Counted from the stretch's first letter, positions 43,059 through 51,886 are shown. The stretch is DNA of 64,000 nucleotides from FEN-1219 sp035548835 (GCA_035548835.1 DASZSB010000194.1:19090-83089); one strand, 5' to 3'. The notes: generated by a model from the letters alone, not told the origin. Translations and numbers: made by a program.

Positions 43059-44093
43059 TCAGCGGGCGTGCAGCGTCGACTGCAGCTCGGCGAGGACCGA
43101 CAGCGCGATCGACTCCGGCGAGTCCGCCCCGATGTCGAGGCCGACCGGCCCCTTGAGACGCGCGCGCAGCGGCGCAGCCGCGTCGCCGAGATCGGCCAGC
43201 AGCCGGTCGCGCCGCGCTCGCGGTCCGAGCACGCCGACGTAGCGATGCGTGTGCTGGGCGAGCTCGCCGAGATACTTGCGGTCGGTCGGCAGGTGGTGAC
43301 TCATGACGACGACCGCATCGAACTCGGCCAGCGGCACCTCGCGCGCCACCTGCCCCGCCTCCACGAGCACCTTGCGGTCGGCGCGATCGAACCCCGGTCG
43401 CGCGACGTACGCCGGTCGATGATCGGCCACGGTCACGAACCAGCCGAGCTCCACGGCCATGCCGACCAGCGGCACGGCGTCGAGCCCGCCGCCGAGCACG
43501 AGCAGCCTCGGAATCGGGCGCAGGGGGGCGTGGAGCACGGTGGTACCACCCTCGGCGACGAGGCAGACCTGACCGTCCGCAGCGGCGCGCCGCGCACCGG
43601 CCACGATCGCCGCGGGCGCCGCCGCGGCGAACCCGAACGCGTCCGTCTTCTCGGCCGTCACGATCACGGTGCCCCCTGCGTCGGCGCCTTCGATCACCGT
43701 GGCGAGCCCGCCGCCGCGGCTGCCGCGCAGCAGCGTCGCGATCGACTCGAACGGCTCGTATCCGCGCGCAGGCAGCAACGGCTGCAGGAACACCCGCAGC
43801 AGGCCATTGCAGCCGACGGCAAGCCCCCAGAGCTCGTCCGCCGCATCGCGCAGATCATAGGTGACGGCAGCCGGTCGATCGGCCGCGATGACCTGGCGGG
43901 CGCGCTCCGCGAGATCGCCCTCGAGGCACCCGCCGCTGACGAGCCCGCGATAGTCGCCGCTCCCGGCAATCAGGATGCGATGGCCCGCCTTGGTGTAGGT
44001 CGAGCCGAGCGTGTCGTAGACCGTGGCGAGCACCAGCGGCTCGCCGGCGGTCCGCCACGCTTCGAAAGACTGCAGGATCTGCCGAGCGCTCAT
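43059..44093 (-). CDS. xdhC: XdhC/CoxI-family molybdoenzyme maturation protein
   Basis: A 344-residue protein of the family that binds molybdenum cofactor and promotes its sulfuration and insertion into xanthine-dehydrogenase-type enzymes. The N-terminal XdhC domain holds SGGCLEGDLAERARQV; the C-terminal Rossmann-like domain includes LLVLGGGLDAVPLVGMAVEL. ATG 44093 is preferred over an upstream start (44159) that adds non-family sequence. No xanthine dehydrogenase or aldehyde oxidase genes are in the window, so its client is elsewhere. With mocA it suggests a cytosine-dinucleotide form of the cofactor. Confidence 0.88.
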   Translation of the reverse strand: MSARQILQSFEAWRTAGEPLVLATVYDTLGSTYTKAGHRILIAGSGDYRGLVSGGCLEGDLAERARQVIAADRPAAVTYDLRDAADELWGLAVGCNGLLRVFLQPLLPARGYEPFESIATLLRGSRGGGLATVIEGADAGGTVIVTAEKTDAFGFAAAAPAAIVAGARRAAADGQVCLVAEGGTTVLHAPLRPIPRLLVLGGGLDAVPLVGMAVELGWFVTVADHRPAYVARPGFDRADRKVLVEAGQVAREVPLAEFDAVVVMSHHLPTDRKYLGELAQHTHRYVGVLGPRARRDRLLADLGDAAAPLRARLKGPVGLDIGADSPESIALSVLAELQSTLHAR

Positions 44094-44352
44094 GCGTGCG
44101 AGGACCCATCTTCGGGGCGGCCAATATGCCAGCGGCGAAGCCCGCTTGCACCCCGGCACGGAGGGCTACCCCCTCCGGAGCATCCGGACATAATGCCCCG
44201 CACGCTGGCTGGCCGGGTCAACGCCTGACCCGCACCGTCAGTCCGAGTGGACATAAAGGCCGCGCACACGTACTGCCGGCGCGGCCGTCGATGGGTGGCA
44301 CGTGTCTTGCTCCTCTGCTCCCAGTCGCCACGCCGATGGACGGGGGAACGAA

Positions 44353-44634
44353 ATGGAAGTGCGAGTGCTGAATTCGCTGCCAGGCAACGACTGTCCGGAT
44401 CAGGACTACATTCGCGTGCACACGTGCTCCGCCCCGGAAGACGACACGGTGACCCTGGCCACGATCGAACGCATCACCGACAGGACCACCGCCAGCCGCA
44501 CGACGAAGCGCGTGCGCACGCTCCTGGGTCGCCGGCCGATGTCGGTCGATGCGGCGCTCGAGCTCGCGACGAGCTATGCCGAGCGCAAACAGGTCCCCAT
44601 CGTGTACGCTGAGCCAGTCACACCGGGACGGTGA
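44353..44634 (+). CDS. Small protein of unknown function, 93 aa
   Basis: Starts ATG 44353 with a GGGGGA ribosome site at suitable spacing. It is hydrophilic with two cysteines (C14, C27) and a C-terminal stretch SVDAALELATSYAERKQVPI that looks like a short helix. No family recognised. It precedes a pilin gene by 28 bases in the same direction, so the two may be co-transcribed. Confidence 0.55.
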   Translation: MEVRVLNSLPGNDCPDQDYIRVHTCSAPEDDTVTLATIERITDRTTASRTTKRVRTLLGRRPMSVDAALELATSYAERKQVPIVYAEPVTPGR

Positions 44635-44662
44635 GACGCACAAGCAGACTCCGGACGAAGCA

Positions 44663-45193
44663 ATGACGAATTCTTCGCTGACAACGACCTCGCCTTCACT
44701 GTCGCGCGGCTTCACGCTGATCGAGCTCATGATCGTGGTGGCGATCATCGGCATTCTCGCCGCCATCGCCATCCCTGCATACCAGACCTACACGATCCGG
44801 GCGCAGGTGGCCGAGGGCCTCAACATGGGGGCCCATGCGAAGACGCGCGTCCAGGAATCGTTCCTGAACCACGGCGAAGCACCGACCGATCGCGCCGCGG
44901 CCGGACTCTCGCCGAACGCCACCGACACCGTCGGCAAGTACGTGCAATCGGTCGACGTGAACAACGGCGTGCTGGTCGTTACGTTCGGCAACGAAGCGAA
45001 CGCGGCTATCGCGGGCCTGACGCTGACGATGACGCCTTACGAAACGCAGGGCTTGGGCGTGGTCTGGCGTTGCGGTGCCGCGCCGCCGCCGCCAGCCGCA
45101 CAACTGCTCGGCACTTCGGGTGGCGGTAACGCGGCCGTCTATATCGCCCCGACGGTGCCGGTTCACTACCTGCCGGCGTCGTGCCGGCCGTAA
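44663..45193 (+). CDS. Type IV pilin-like protein
   Basis: A 176-residue prepilin: 16-residue leader ending RG, then FTLIELMIVVAIIGILAAIA with the conserved E5 and hydrophobic N-terminal helix. Two cysteines near the C-terminus (C in WRCGA and C174 in PASCRP) could form the D-region disulfide; a Pro-rich loop (GAAPPPPAAQ) lies between. No assembly genes (pilB, pilC, pilD, pilQ) are in the window. It could be a major pilin, a minor pilin or a pseudopilin. Confidence 0.85.
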   Translation: MTNSSLTTTSPSLSRGFTLIELMIVVAIIGILAAIAIPAYQTYTIRAQVAEGLNMGAHAKTRVQESFLNHGEAPTDRAAAGLSPNATDTVGKYVQSVDVNNGVLVVTFGNEANAAIAGLTLTMTPYETQGLGVVWRCGAAPPPPAAQLLGTSGGGNAAVYIAPTVPVHYLPASCRP

Positions 45194-45199
45194 CGGCCC

Positions 45200-45796
45200 T
45201 CACTCCTCGGCCGGAGCCGTGACGCCGGACCAGCGGCGCACGAGCGGCGAATCGAGATCGAACAGATCGAGCACTCGCCCCACCGTCTGATCCACCATCG
45301 CATCGAGAGTCTCGGGCCGCGCGTAGAACGCGGGCACCGGTGGGAACACCACGGCACCCATCTCCGTCACCGTGACCATGTTGCGCAGATGCACGAGCCC
45401 GAGCGGCGTCTCGCGCGCCAGCAACACGAGCCGCCGGCGCTCCTTCAGCGTCACGTCGGCCGCTCGCGCGACGAGAGTGTCCGTGACGCCCGTGGCAACC
45501 GCCGCCAGCGTGCGCATGGAGCACGGCGCCACGATCATGCCGTCGGTGCGAAACGAGCCGCTCGCGATCGCGGCGCCGATATCGCGGTCGGCGTGCACCA
45601 CGTCGCCCAGGGACTCGAGCTCCGACCGCCCGATGTCGAGCTCGGCCGCGGCGCTCAGAAAACCGGCCTTCGACACGACGAGATGGGTCTCCACCCCGCC
45701 GTGACGTCGCAACTCCCGAAGCAGCCGCACGCCATAGATGGCGCCGGTCGCGCCGGTGATCGCAACGACGATCCGCCGCTTGCCCGTGTTGCTCAT
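45200..45796 (-). CDS. ubiX: Flavin prenyltransferase UbiX
   Basis: A 198-residue flavoprotein that prenylates FMN for UbiD-type decarboxylases. The opening VVAITGATGAIYGVRLL is typical, as are APCSMRTLAAVATGVTDTL at about 92-110 and LLARETPLGLVHLRNM near 130. The ATG at 45796 matches family length. Possible clients are ubiquinone synthesis or an aromatic-acid decarboxylase, in keeping with the ring-cleavage genes nearby. Divergent from modB. Confidence 0.92.
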   Translation of the reverse strand: MSNTGKRRIVVAITGATGAIYGVRLLRELRRHGGVETHLVVSKAGFLSAAAELDIGRSELESLGDVVHADRDIGAAIASGSFRTDGMIVAPCSMRTLAAVATGVTDTLVARAADVTLKERRRLVLLARETPLGLVHLRNMVTVTEMGAVVFPPVPAFYARPETLDAMVDQTVGRVLDLFDLDSPLVRRWSGVTAPAEE

Positions 45797-45919
45797 GTCG
45801 CCGTCGCACCACCCGCCTGCCCGGTCGCAGAATAGCATGCGCCCCATCCACGAGCCGGCGCTGCGATTGACAATGCCGATTGCCGCCCGGCTACACTGGC
45901 CGCCCCGAAATCCTGGACC

Positions 45920-46603
45920 GTGCGGATGACGGCTTTCGAGCTCGGACCCGTCGCCTTGAGCCTGAAGCTCGCGGCCGTCACCGTGATCGTGCTGCTCGTG
46001 CTCGCGACACCGCTCGCCTGGTGGCTCGCGTTCACGCGCAGCCGCTCGCGCACGATCGTCGAAGCCATCGTCGCACTCCCGCTCGTGCTGCCACCGACCG
46101 TGCTCGGGTTCTACCTGCTCGTGCTGCTCGGCCCCGCCGGGGCGATCGGGCGCCTGTGGGTGCAGCTGACCGATCACACGCTGACGTTCTCATTCGCCGG
46201 CCTCGTCGTGGCTTCGGTCATCTACTCTTTTCCATTCACCGTGCAACCGCTCCAGGCCGCGTTCGAGAGCGTCGGCAGGGCACCTCTCGAAGCCGCGGCC
46301 ACGCTCGGCGCGGCGCCACTCGACGCGTTCCTGCGGGTGGCCTCCCCGCTCGCACTGCGCGGCTATGTCTCGGCCGTCGTGCTGAGCTTCGCGCACACGC
46401 TGGGCGAGTTCGGTGTAGTGCTCATGGTCGGCGGCAACATCCCCGATCGCACGAAGGTCATCTCGATCGCCGTCTACGAGCACGTCGAGACTCTGGAATA
46501 CGCGCAGGCTCACATGCTGGCCGCCGGCCTGCTCGCGTTCTCGTTCGTCGTGCTGCTGTCCGTGTACGCGCTGAACCGGCGCATGCCGCTCGTGAAGACC
46601 TGA
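45920..46603 (+). CDS. modB: Molybdate ABC transporter permease ModB
   Basis: A 227-residue inner-membrane protein with five hydrophobic segments and the permease EAA loop (ESVGRAPLEAAATLGAAPLDAF). The run LPPTVLGFYLLVLLG and the FGVVLMVGGNIPDRTKVIS segment are characteristic of ModB/CysW. GTG 45920 and ATG 45926 are both possible starts, with only a weak ribosome site for either. modC follows by 11 bases. No modA (binding protein) gene is next to it. Confidence 0.9.
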   Translation: MRMTAFELGPVALSLKLAAVTVIVLLVLATPLAWWLAFTRSRSRTIVEAIVALPLVLPPTVLGFYLLVLLGPAGAIGRLWVQLTDHTLTFSFAGLVVASVIYSFPFTVQPLQAAFESVGRAPLEAAATLGAAPLDAFLRVASPLALRGYVSAVVLSFAHTLGEFGVVLMVGGNIPDRTKVISIAVYEHVETLEYAQAHMLAAGLLAFSFVVLLSVYALNRRMPLVKT

Positions 46604-46614
46604 GGGCCCGCGCC

Positions 46615-47697
46615 GTGAGCACGCTGGAGCTCGACGTCAGTCTCGAGAGACCGGGGTTCACGCTCGCCGTGCGGCATACGCAGCCGCTCGAAGGCATTAC
46701 GGCCCTGTTCGGCCCGAGCGGCTCCGGCAAGACCACGCTGCTGCGCGTGCTGGCGGGCCTCGAGCGGGCGCGCGGCCGCGTCACCTTCGACGGCAACCTG
46801 TGGCAGGACGATCGGCACTGGGTCCCGGCGCACCGGCGCGGCATCGGCTACGTGTTCCAGGACGGACGTTTGTTCCCGCACCTCACGGTCCGCGACAACC
46901 TCGTATTCGCGGCGCAACGCGCCGCGCAGCGGGCGCCGGCCCGTACCATCCGGCTCGACGCCGCCGTGGCGGCACTCGACCTGGCCGCGCTGTTGGCACG
47001 GCGACCGGGCTCGCTGTCCGGCGGCGAGCAGCAGCGCGTCGCCATCGCCCGGGCGCTGCTGACCACTCCGCGGCTGCTGCTCATGGACGAACCGCTGTCG
47101 TCGCTCGACGTCGGCCGCAAACGGGAAATCCTGCCGCTGATCGAAGAGCTGCCGCGCACGTTCGGTGTGCCGGTGCTCTATGTCACGCACAACGTCGACG
47201 AGGTCGCGCGCCTCGCCTCCCGCGCACTGCTGCTCGCGGCCGGCCGGATCGCGGCGCACGGCACCGTGACCGAGGTGTTCGAGCGCCTCGATCTCGAATC
47301 GTATACGGGCGGTCTCGAAGCCGGCGCGGTGCTGCGCGCGCGCGTCGTCGAGCAACGCGACGGCTTGGCCACGCTGGCCGTCGGCGCGCAGCGCCTGCGG
47401 GTGCCGATGGGGGATGCGCCGCCCGGCGCCCTGCGCCCGCTCCGCATCCACGCGCGCGACGTCGCCATCGCCACCGAGCGGCCGCGCCAGCTCAGCATCC
47501 GCAACGTGCTCACGGCGACGATCCTCCGGATCGACGGCGCCGCGTCCGGGAACGTCGACCTGCTGCTCGACGTGGACGGCGAGCACCTGCGATCGCGAAT
47601 CACTCGCGACGCATGTGACGAGCTCGGCCTCGAAACGGGCCAGAACGTCTTCGCCCTGATCAAAAGTGTCGCGCTCGAAAGTACACTGCTCGGCTGA
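46615..47697 (+). CDS. modC: Molybdate ABC transporter ATPase ModC
   Basis: A 360-residue ABC ATPase. Walker A GPSGSGKTT at about 32-40, signature LSGGEQQRVAIARALL near 139, Walker B RLLLMDEPLSS, and a C-terminal TOBE/molybdate-binding domain of about 70 residues (RQLSIRNVLTATILRIDGAA) identify ModC rather than other family members. Start GTG 46615. It powers molybdate import, supplying the cofactor genes at 13-17 and 29.7 kb. Confidence 0.92.
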   Translation: MSTLELDVSLERPGFTLAVRHTQPLEGITALFGPSGSGKTTLLRVLAGLERARGRVTFDGNLWQDDRHWVPAHRRGIGYVFQDGRLFPHLTVRDNLVFAAQRAAQRAPARTIRLDAAVAALDLAALLARRPGSLSGGEQQRVAIARALLTTPRLLLMDEPLSSLDVGRKREILPLIEELPRTFGVPVLYVTHNVDEVARLASRALLLAAGRIAAHGTVTEVFERLDLESYTGGLEAGAVLRARVVEQRDGLATLAVGAQRLRVPMGDAPPGALRPLRIHARDVAIATERPRQLSIRNVLTATILRIDGAASGNVDLLLDVDGEHLRSRITRDACDELGLETGQNVFALIKSVALESTLLG

Positions 47698-47717
47698 CAC
47701 AACACCGACGAACCGTC

Positions 47718-48665
47718 ATGAACGTCACGAACCTCGATTCCGCCACCTTCGGCGTCACCGACCTCGCCGCCTGCCGGCGCTTCTGGACCGATTTCGGCCT
47801 CGTGGAGAGCCAGGCCGAGGGCGCCACGGTGTTCACGTGCAGAAACGGCAGCACGGTCGTGCTGCGCGCGGCGGACGATCCGGCCCTGCCCGCCCCCATC
47901 GAGCCCGGCGCCACGCAGCGCGAGGCGACGTTCGGCGTGCGCTCGCCGGCCGACCTGCGCGCAATCGCGGCAGAGCTCGAGCGCGACCGGCCGGTTCGCG
48001 TGGACGCGGACGGCACCGTGCACGCCACGGACCCGCTCGGCTTCGCGATCGCGTTTCGCGTGGCGCGCGCCACGCGCATCGCAGCCCCCGAGCTGAAGTT
48101 CAACACGCCGGGCCATCCCGATCGCATCAACACGCGCGGCCAGTTCTTCTCCTCGGCCACACCGCTCGAGATGACGCACACGGTGTTCATGATCGACGAT
48201 GCGGACAAGGTGGTGCCGTTCTACACGGAGCGCCTGGGGTTCATCGTCAGCGACTGCTATCCCGGCCGCGGCTACTTCCTGCGCGGCGGCGCGTCGAATC
48301 ACCATCACGACCTGTTCCTGCTGAACATCGGCAGGAAACGCGGCTTCCACCACCTCGCGTTCGAGCTCGGCAGCATCCACGAGCTGTTCGGCGGCGGCCT
48401 GAACATGACGCGCCGCGGCTGGCGCACGGCGCTCGGCCCGGGCCGGCACCCGATTTCGTCGTGCTACTTCTGGTACTTCCACTCGCCGTGCGGCGGCGCC
48501 GCGGAGTACGACTTCGACTCGGACCAGGTCGACGAGCGCTGGGTGCCGGGCACCTTCCAGCAGACACCCGAGGTGTTCGCGGAATGGTGCCTCGCCGAGG
48601 GCATGGCCGATTCGCTGCTCTACAAGGGCGTGCAGAGCGCCGACACCATCAAGCGCAAGGATTGA
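47718..48665 (+). CDS. VOC-family protein, type I extradiol dioxygenase-like
   Basis: A 315-residue protein of two vicinal-oxygen-chelate modules, as in catechol 2,3-dioxygenases. The putative metal ligands are in the C-terminal half: H154 (EMTHTVFMI), H211/H212 (GFHHLAFE) and E263 (GAAEYDFD), the expected two-His-one-carboxylate set. The N-terminal module lacks them, as usual. It is followed within 33 bases by a LigA/LigB pair of the unrelated type II class, so the operon encodes two different ring-cleavage folds. Cleavage activity versus another VOC function (lyase, isomerase) is undecided. Confidence 0.8.
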   Translation: MNVTNLDSATFGVTDLAACRRFWTDFGLVESQAEGATVFTCRNGSTVVLRAADDPALPAPIEPGATQREATFGVRSPADLRAIAAELERDRPVRVDADGTVHATDPLGFAIAFRVARATRIAAPELKFNTPGHPDRINTRGQFFSSATPLEMTHTVFMIDDADKVVPFYTERLGFIVSDCYPGRGYFLRGGASNHHHDLFLLNIGRKRGFHHLAFELGSIHELFGGGLNMTRRGWRTALGPGRHPISSCYFWYFHSPCGGAAEYDFDSDQVDERWVPGTFQQTPEVFAEWCLAEGMADSLLYKGVQSADTIKRKD

Positions 48666-48673
48666 CACCGGAA

Positions 48674-48686
48674 GAACGTAACGTTC
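48674..48686. promoter_or_regulatory. Palindrome upstream of the second LigA gene
   Basis: GAACGT-A-ACGTTC, two perfect 6-base arms, ending 11 bases before the LigA ATG and just after the VOC stop. The position suggests an operator or a small hairpin near the ribosome site. It differs from the palindrome before the first LigA gene, so no shared regulator is implied. Confidence 0.3.
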
Positions 48687-48697
48687 TCATCATCGAT

Positions 48698-49093
48698 ATG
48701 ACCAAGAAACACGAAGCATACGAAGACATTCCCGGCACGTGGGTGTTCGACGCCGAGCGCGCTCGACGCGGATACCACCTGAACGCGTTCCTGTATTCGC
48801 TGATGAAGGCGGAGAACCGCGCCGAGTTCCTGGCCGACGAGCGCAAGTACCTGCAGAAGTTCCCGATGACGGAAGCCCAGCGCGACGCCGTGGTGAACCG
48901 CGCGTGGAACACGCTGCTCGAGCTCGGCGGCGTGTCGTACGCGCTCGCGAAGCTCGCGTTCACGGACAAGAAGTCGTATCAGTACATGGCGTCGCAGATG
49001 GTCGGCGTACCTGAAAGCGAATACGTGAAGATGATGCTGGCAGGCGGTCGATCGCCGGACGGCTGGCGCTCCAAAGCCGAGAGGAAAGACTGA
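48698..49093 (+). CDS. ligA: Protocatechuate 4,5-dioxygenase alpha subunit (LigA-like, copy 2)
   Basis: A 131-residue small subunit. The opening KKHEAYEDIPGTWVFDAERA, then RRGYHLNAFLYSLMKAENRA, is very close to LigA of protocatechuate 4,5-dioxygenase, closer than the copy at 5.8 kb. Start ATG 48698; the stop overlaps the LigB start by one base (TGATG). It lies with LigI and LigC genes, so protocatechuate is the likely substrate. Confidence 0.88.
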   Translation: MTKKHEAYEDIPGTWVFDAERARRGYHLNAFLYSLMKAENRAEFLADERKYLQKFPMTEAQRDAVVNRAWNTLLELGGVSYALAKLAFTDKKSYQYMASQMVGVPESEYVKMMLAGGRSPDGWRSKAERKD

Positions 49094-49932
49094 TGGCCAG
49101 GATCATTGCCGGTATCGGCACGTCGCACACGCCCGCGATCGGCGCGGCACTCGACAACGGCAAGACGGCGGAGCCGTACTGGGCGCCGGTGTTCCAGGGC
49201 TACGAGCCGGCGAAGAAGTGGATGGCGGAGACGGCGCCGGACGTCGCGATCGTGGTCTACAACGACCACGTCAACGCGTTCGACTTCAAGATCATCCCCA
49301 CGTTCGGGCTCGGCTGCGGCGCCGAGTTCCCCATCGCCGACGAAGGCTGGGGCGCGCGTCCCGTGCCGGTCGTCAAGGGGTATCCCGAGCTCGCGGCGCA
49401 CCTCGTGCAGTCGCTGGTGCTCGACGAGTTCGATATCACGATCGTCAACGAGATGCAGGTGGATCACGGCCTCACGGTGCCGATGTCGCTGCTGTACGGC
49501 CAGCCGAAAGCGTGGCCCGTGCGCGTGATCCCGCTCGCCGTCAACGTGATCCAGTACCCGGCGCCGACCGGTCACCGCTGCTACATGCTCGGCAAGGCCA
49601 TCCGCAAGGCGGTCGAGAGCTGGGACGAGGACCTCAAGGTGGTGATCTTCGGCACGGGTGGCATGTCGCATCAGATCCAGGGCCCGCGCGCGGGGCTCAT
49701 CAACACGCCGTTCGACAAGGCGTTCCTCGACGATCTCACGCGCGATCCGGAGCGCCTGGCGCGAATTCCGCCGATCGAGTACCTGCGCGAAGCCGGCGCC
49801 GAGGCCATCGAGCTCGTGATGTGGCTGATCATGCGCGGCGCGCTCGGGCCGCGTGCGCGCGAGGTCTACCGTTTCTATCACGTGCCGGCATCCTCGACCG
49901 GCGTGGGGCACATCATCCTCGAGAGCACGTGA
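49093..49932 (+). CDS. ligB: Protocatechuate 4,5-dioxygenase beta subunit (LigB-like, copy 2)
   Basis: A 279-residue Fe(II) extradiol dioxygenase with metal ligands H12, H59 and E240 and the catalytic H193 (GMSHQIQG). It opens the ring of protocatechuate between C4 and C5 to 4-carboxy-2-hydroxymuconate-6-semialdehyde. The LigC and LigI genes for the next two steps face it just downstream, which makes protocatechuate more likely than gallate. It is a distinct sequence from the first LigB copy (for example GLGCGAEFPIADEGWGARPV versus AIGAAAEYQNADEGWGLPTL). Confidence 0.9.
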   Translation: MARIIAGIGTSHTPAIGAALDNGKTAEPYWAPVFQGYEPAKKWMAETAPDVAIVVYNDHVNAFDFKIIPTFGLGCGAEFPIADEGWGARPVPVVKGYPELAAHLVQSLVLDEFDITIVNEMQVDHGLTVPMSLLYGQPKAWPVRVIPLAVNVIQYPAPTGHRCYMLGKAIRKAVESWDEDLKVVIFGTGGMSHQIQGPRAGLINTPFDKAFLDDLTRDPERLARIPPIEYLREAGAEAIELVMWLIMRGALGPRAREVYRFYHVPASSTGVGHIILEST

Positions 49933-49952
49933 CGTAGAGCTGCGCCGATCGA

Positions 49953-50831
49953 TCAGTCCGTGAACCCGTACAACCGGTGCGGGTTGTCGACGAGCACCTT
50001 CCGCTGCAACGCGGGATCCGGCATGAACAGCGGAATCAGGTCGACCAGGTCGCCGTCGTTCGGCATGTGCTTCTTGATGTTCGGATGCGGCCAGTCGGTG
50101 CCCCACAGGATGCGATCGGGCGCGAGATCGAGCAGCGCGTGCGCGAACGGCACGGCGTCCGTGAACGGCGGGCCCATCGACGAGATGCGCTCCGCGCCGC
50201 AGATCTTGATCCAGCAGTTGTCCATGCGCGCCGCGTTCAGCAGACGCTTGAACGGCTCCTGATTCAGACCGTCCTTCGTCGGCACTCGACCCATGTGGTC
50301 GATGATGAACGGCACGGGCAGCGTGCGCAGCATGTCGTCGAACTCGAGCAGATCGGCCGCATCGAAGTGCAGCACCACGTGCCAGTCGAAGTGCGCGGCG
50401 CGCGCCACGAGCCGCTGGAACTCGTCCATGTCGGGCGTGCCGCCGAGATGCTGCACGAAGTTGAAGCGGATGCCGCGGATGCCGCCGGCATGCAGCTCCT
50501 CGAAGTCCTTGTCCGTGAACGTCTCGTCGACGTTCGCGACACCGCGATAGCGGCCGCCGCTCTGCGCGATCGCATCGAGGATCACGGCGTTGTCGACACC
50601 GTGGCAGCTCGCGTTCACGAGCACGGCGCGCGTGAGGCCGAGCGTCTTCTGCAGCTCGACGAAGCGCTCGAGCGGCGCGTCGGGCGGCGTGTAGCTGCGA
50701 TCGGCCGCGTACGGGTATTTGTCGCCGGGACCGAAAATGTGGCAGTGCGCGTCACAGGCGCCGGGCGGCGGACGGTACTTCGGCGTCCGGGTGTTCGGGT
50801 CCGGCGCCATGCAGACGGGAATCTCACGCAT
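49953..50831 (-). CDS. ligI: 2-pyrone-4,6-dicarboxylate hydrolase (LigI)
   Basis: A 292-residue amidohydrolase-family lactonase that opens 2-pyrone-4,6-dicarboxylate to 4-oxalomesaconate. The HxH pair is H29/H31 in CDAHCHIFGPGDKYPYA and the conserved aspartate is D246 in WGTDWPHPNIKKHMPND, a LigI hallmark. It overlaps ligC by eight bases. The converging ligAB genes and the upstream ligC give strong pathway support. Confidence 0.9.
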   Translation of the reverse strand: MREIPVCMAPDPNTRTPKYRPPPGACDAHCHIFGPGDKYPYAADRSYTPPDAPLERFVELQKTLGLTRAVLVNASCHGVDNAVILDAIAQSGGRYRGVANVDETFTDKDFEELHAGGIRGIRFNFVQHLGGTPDMDEFQRLVARAAHFDWHVVLHFDAADLLEFDDMLRTLPVPFIIDHMGRVPTKDGLNQEPFKRLLNAARMDNCWIKICGAERISSMGPPFTDAVPFAHALLDLAPDRILWGTDWPHPNIKKHMPNDGDLVDLIPLFMPDPALQRKVLVDNPHRLYGFTD

Positions 50832-51768
50832 TGAGGCTCTTCTCCAGCCGGTCCAGCGTCTCCATCGCGGGCAACACCTGCGCCACGCTGGAACGCGGCT
50901 CGCGGCCCTCGCGGATGGCGGCCACGAACTCGCGGTCCTGCAGCTCGATGCCGTTCATGGACACATCGACGTGCGAGAGATCGATCTTCTGCTCCTTGCC
51001 GTCGAAGAGGTCGTCGTAGCGCGCGATGTACGTGCCGTTGTCGCAGATGTAGCGGAAGAACGTGCCCTGCGGGCCGTCGTTGTTGAACGACAGCGACAGC
51101 GTACAGACGGCACCCGACGGCGTGCGCATGCCGATGCTCATGTCCATCGCGATCTTGAGCTCGGGGTGCATGGGCCCCTGCAGCGCGTGCACCACGGAGG
51201 CCGTCTCGCCGGTCTGGTACTGGAACAGATCGACGGTGTGGCAGGCGTGGTGCCACAGCAGGTGATCCGTCCAGCTGCGCGGCTTGCCCTCGAGATTGAT
51301 GTTCGTGCGGCGGAAGAAAAACGTCTGCACGACGAGCTGCTGCAGCTTCAGCTCGCCGGCCTGGATGCGCTTGTGCACCCACTGGTGCGACGGGTTGAAG
51401 CGCCGCGTGTGCCCGGCCATCGCGATCCGGCCCGTGGCCTTCTGCGTCGCGAGGATCCTGCGCGCGTCGGCCAGCGAATCGGCGATCGGAATCTCGATCT
51501 CGACGTGCTTGCCGGCCTTCATGACCTGCTCCGCCTGCGCTGCGTGCACCTGCGTCGGCGACGTCAGGATGGCGGCCTCCACGCCGGGCAGCGCGAGCGC
51601 CTCGGCCAGGTCGGTCGTCGAATGCGGGATCCCGTACTGCTTCGCAACCGCGGCCGTCGATTCCCGGTTGCCGCCGACGAGACTCGCGACCTCGACGCCG
51701 GGAATGTTCTTGAGGCCATCGAGGTGTTTGCGGCCAAAAGCGCCCTGGCCGACCATGACGATCTTCAT
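50824..51768 (-). CDS. ligC: 4-carboxy-2-hydroxymuconate-6-semialdehyde dehydrogenase (LigC)
   Basis: A 314-residue Gfo/Idh/MocA-family dehydrogenase that oxidises the protocatechuate 4,5-cleavage product, giving 2-pyrone-4,6-dicarboxylate. The nucleotide-binding start MKIVMVGQGAFGRKHLDGL and the EIEIPIADSLADARRIL segment (in place of the usual EKP motif) match LigC. ATG 51768 has a GAGAGGGG ribosome site. First gene of a ligC-ligI unit; divergent from the aldehyde dehydrogenase gene. Confidence 0.88.
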   Translation of the reverse strand: MKIVMVGQGAFGRKHLDGLKNIPGVEVASLVGGNRESTAAVAKQYGIPHSTTDLAEALALPGVEAAILTSPTQVHAAQAEQVMKAGKHVEIEIPIADSLADARRILATQKATGRIAMAGHTRRFNPSHQWVHKRIQAGELKLQQLVVQTFFFRRTNINLEGKPRSWTDHLLWHHACHTVDLFQYQTGETASVVHALQGPMHPELKIAMDMSIGMRTPSGAVCTLSLSFNNDGPQGTFFRYICDNGTYIARYDDLFDGKEQKIDLSHVDVSMNGIELQDREFVAAIREGREPRSSVAQVLPAMETLDRLEKSLNA

Positions 51769-51886
51769 TTCCCCTCTCCGTTTTGATTGCGGGCTCGAGA
51801 CTCGGCGCACCCGTGCCGCTCGTGCCGCACGGGCATCGAGCCGTTATCGAGTCGGGCGCGGGAAGTCCGCTGCGAGCGCGTTCGTG

